Source: Penium margaritaceum (lineage: Eukaryota; Streptophyta; Zygnematophyceae; Desmidiales; Peniaceae). Taken from it: 56,086 nucleotides of DNA. The position numbers and the translations under genes were made by a program. The notes beneath the pieces are model-generated. The model did not search any database and was not told the DNA's origin. It saw nothing but the letters and a program-made list of their open reading frames with translations. Position 1 is the stretch's first letter. Each line of letters starts with the position of its first letter. Positions 53,567-56,086 of the stretch are shown here, one piece after another. The stretch covers positions 7,672-63,757 of the forward strand of contig SZWC01006725.1 of the NCBI GenBank assembly GCA_023375785.1, given 5' to 3'.

Positions 53567-56086
53567 CGGACTCTACGTATTGCAGACAATGGCAGCAAAG
53601 ACCTCGGAAGATGAGGGTCATGCGGGTGCAGCAAAGGCAGTGGTCTCGGCACCAACGCAAGAGAGCACACCAACGAGAACTGAAAAAGCAATCTCTACCG
53701 CAAAGGACGAAGACGCTGATCTGTGGCACAGACGCTTTAGGCACATTGCAGACAGCACGCTCCAAGTCATTCAGGAACAACAGCTGGTCCGTGGCATGGA
53801 TGATTGCAAGAAGGATGCGGTTGGGTGTGGCAGCCTGTGTGAACCTTGCCTCCAAGGCAAGACCAAACGAACGCGCTTTGAGCGCAATGGTCGCCGCGCA
53901 GAATCAGCCCTTGACCTGATTCACACCGACGTGTGTGGACCCTTTCGCACGGCGTCAAATGGTGGTAGCAAGTATTTTCTGACCTTCATAGATGACCACA
54001 GCCGCAAGGTGTGGATCTTCTTCCTCAAAACAAAGGGAGAGGTCAGAGAAAAGTTGTAGGAGTTTGTCGCCATGGTGGAGCGGCAGACCAGAAAGAAAGT
54101 CAAAGCGATGCGGAGCGACAACGGCGGAGAGTACGAGGCATGCAAGGGCTGGTTGCGGCAACATGGGATCAACCACCAGCCCACAACGCCTTACACGCCG
54201 CAGAGCAATGGTGTTGCCGAACGGATGAATCAGACCATCCTCGGCATGGTGCGTAGCATGCTCTTTGATGCAAGGCTTCCACCGCAGTTTTGGGCGGAAG
54301 CGGCAAGAACGGCATGCTATCTTGTCAACCTGACTCCTGCGGCTGCTCTGGGCAGGCGCGGAAAGAAGAAGGGCAAGCAACAGATGACGCCACAAGAAGT
54401 TAGGTCAGGGAAGAAGCCGGACGCATCACACCTGAATGCATTCGGCTGCACCGCATGGGCAAAGGTCCAGGCGGGTGAGGGTGCCGGCAAGCTGGATTCA
54501 AGAGCACGAAAGTGCGTTATGGTGGGCTATGAGACGGCCCACAAGACATATCGCTTGTGGGACCTGGCAGGAGGAAGACTCATCACCAGCCGGGATGTAA
54601 CCTTTGACGAGAGGAAACCAGGCAAGGAAGAGATGCTTGATCCCACGGAAACTCCAAAACAGGGAGAGTGGTTGGTGCTGCTAGAGTCAGGAGATCAAGC
54701 TCCTGAAAACTGGCAAGTGGTGCCAATGTGGCAGGCCGTGAAGAAGAGTGGTGTGCCAGGGGAAGCGGCTGCGCAGGCTGACGCAGCGGCGAGCTCCGAT
54801 ACAGAGTCGGAGACGTCCGAGGCCTCTGAGACCAGCTCGGAGGCCAGTGGCTCTTCAAAAGAGGAAAATTTAACTCCAGGGCAGCCGACACCAAAGGAGC
54901 AACAGCATGGCAAACATCCACCAGCAATGCAACGTCGCAGCACACGACAAAGAAAACAAACTCCAAAGTACGACGCTGACACTGGAAGCTGGACTGGACT
55001 GAGCTGGTCCTGTTTGGCTCAGGGAGAGCCGCTCACTGTGGCTGAGGCGCTGGCAAGGCCCGATGCGGCCAAGTGGAAGGAGGCGGTGGACAGCGAGCTC
55101 GCGTCCATCGAAGAAAATGGCACATAGGTGCTGGTGGACAGACCCGCTAATGCTCACGTGGTGGGCTCAAAGTGGGTGCTCAGGTTGAAGCGGAAGCAAG
55201 ATGATAGCATCGACAAGTACAAGGCAAGGATCGTGGCGAAAGGGTTCTCACAGCGCGCAGGGTCTGAGTATGATGAGACCTTCGCACCGGTCGTCACGTT
55301 TGCCTCCATCAGGTCCCGGCTTGCTGTCGCTGCCGCCAAAGACCTTGAGATCCACCAGATGGATGTGAAGACAGCCTTCCTTTATGGGAAGCTCGACAAG
55401 GAGGTGCTAATGGAGGTACCGGAAGGTGTCAAAGCACCTGAGGGTAAGGTGTGCAAGCTGGTGAAGGCGTTGTACGGGCTGAAACAGGCCCCACGGATCT
55501 GGTACAAGGAGATGGACAGCTTCATGACTGAGATCTCCTTTGCACATTGCAAGAATGACCCTAGCGTCTATGTGCGGGAGGACGAACGTGGCTTGCTACT
55601 TGTGGCGTTGTACGTGGATGATCTTATCATGTGTTCTTCCTCGCAGGAGGCCATCACGGACCTCAAGAAAAATCTGGCCGGCAGATTCAAGATGAAGGAC
55701 ATGGGACCTCTCGAGTACTACCTCGGGATTGCTGTTCACCGCAACCGCAAAGCAGGCACCATCGAGCTCAACCAGACCAAGTACATCATGGACATCTTGA
55801 AGCGCTACAACATGGAGGACTGCAAGCCCGTCAGCACCCCCATGCCCTCCGACTGCAAGCTCTCCTCCTCCATGTCACCAAGCAACGAGGCAGACCGGCG
55901 GGAGATGCAAAACATTCCATACCAGTCCGCCGTTGGAAGCCTCATGTATGCAATGGTGGGAACACGACCTGACATTGCTTTTGCAGTGGGTCAGGTGAGC
56001 AGGTTTGTGGCCAACCCTGGGCCAGAACATTGGCAAGTCGTGAAGCGGATTTTTCGCTACCTCAAAAAGACTCGGCACGTCGGACT
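53520..56086 (+). pseudogene. copia 3 integrase and reverse transcriptase, open at right edge
   Basis: One frame carries integrase and RT with TAG stops at 54057-54059 and 55125-55127. Integrase has the HHCC segment (LWHRRFRHI ... CEPCLQGK), the core motifs IHTDVCGPF, RSDNGGEYEA and PQSNGVAERMNQT, and the downstream TPQEVRSGKKPDASHLNAFG. An acidic Ser-rich linker leads to RT: VVGSKWVLRLKRK, ARIVAKGFSQRAGSEYDETF, QMDVKTAFLYGKLDKEV, KALYGLKQAPRIW, ALYVDDLIMC (YVDD at 55611-55622) and YQSAVGSLMYAMVGTRPDIA. The catalytic triads appear present, so the damage is limited to the shift and two stops. The element continues past the window. Confidence 0.88.

Larger units (their letters stand above)
51129..56086 (+). 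mobile_element. copia 3: Copia retrotransposon truncated by the window edge
   Basis: It follows the satellite without spacer. A non-coding LTR and leader region of about 1 kb leads to gag, protease, integrase and RT in Copia order, and the window ends in the RT connection before RNase H. The pol frame carries one shift and two TAG stops. RT keeps YVDD. The 3' LTR and target duplication are outside the window. Confidence 0.85.

Overview
This window looks like a repeat-dominated stretch of a large eukaryotic nuclear genome. Copia-type LTR retrotransposons primed by initiator-Met tRNA, a probable hAT-type MITE, nested insertions and kilobase satellite arrays suggest the green-plant lineage. A streptophyte alga such as a charophyte would fit, but that is an inference from element types and no host gene is present to confirm it. 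I see no intact host gene, rRNA, convincing tRNA or CRISPR array. Runs of N and single N characters show it is a joined draft assembly.

Layout from left to right. 1-800: repeated modules ending in G or C homopolymers. 801-1285: unique AT-rich DNA. 1286-5200 and 8926-10178: one 12-bp minisatellite split by a small minus-strand LTR element (5201-8925) that carries only gag-like sequence. 10179-13734 and 14204-24086: a different 20-bp minisatellite, including about 27 identical 100-bp higher-order units, split by a 461-bp hAT-like MITE (13735-14195). 24087-27154: 3' half of a minus-strand Copia element (copia 1). 27155-35017: a nearly complete plus-strand Copia element (copia 2) with both LTRs, PBS, PPT and a CCCCT target duplication, but with broken frames and a YVND reverse transcriptase motif. 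35020-43213: a decayed plus-strand element with a retropepsin-like ORF, a Pro-rich and coiled-coil region, a Ty3-like integrase and an array of about six PHD-like zinc fingers, ending in a PPT and LTR-like 3' end, with no reverse transcriptase visible. 43214-51128: about 36 copies of a 191-bp satellite, interrupted by a 989-bp solo-LTR-like insertion (49650-50638). 51129-56086: a plus-strand Copia element (copia 3) running off the right edge.

Nothing here works as a host pathway. The content reads as satellite arrays that took successive transposon insertions, followed by mutational decay dominated by TAG and TGA stops. The most unusual item is the reverse-transcriptase-less integrase plus PHD-finger element at 35-43 kb. 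Next are the gag-only element, the MITE and the 100-bp homogenised array.
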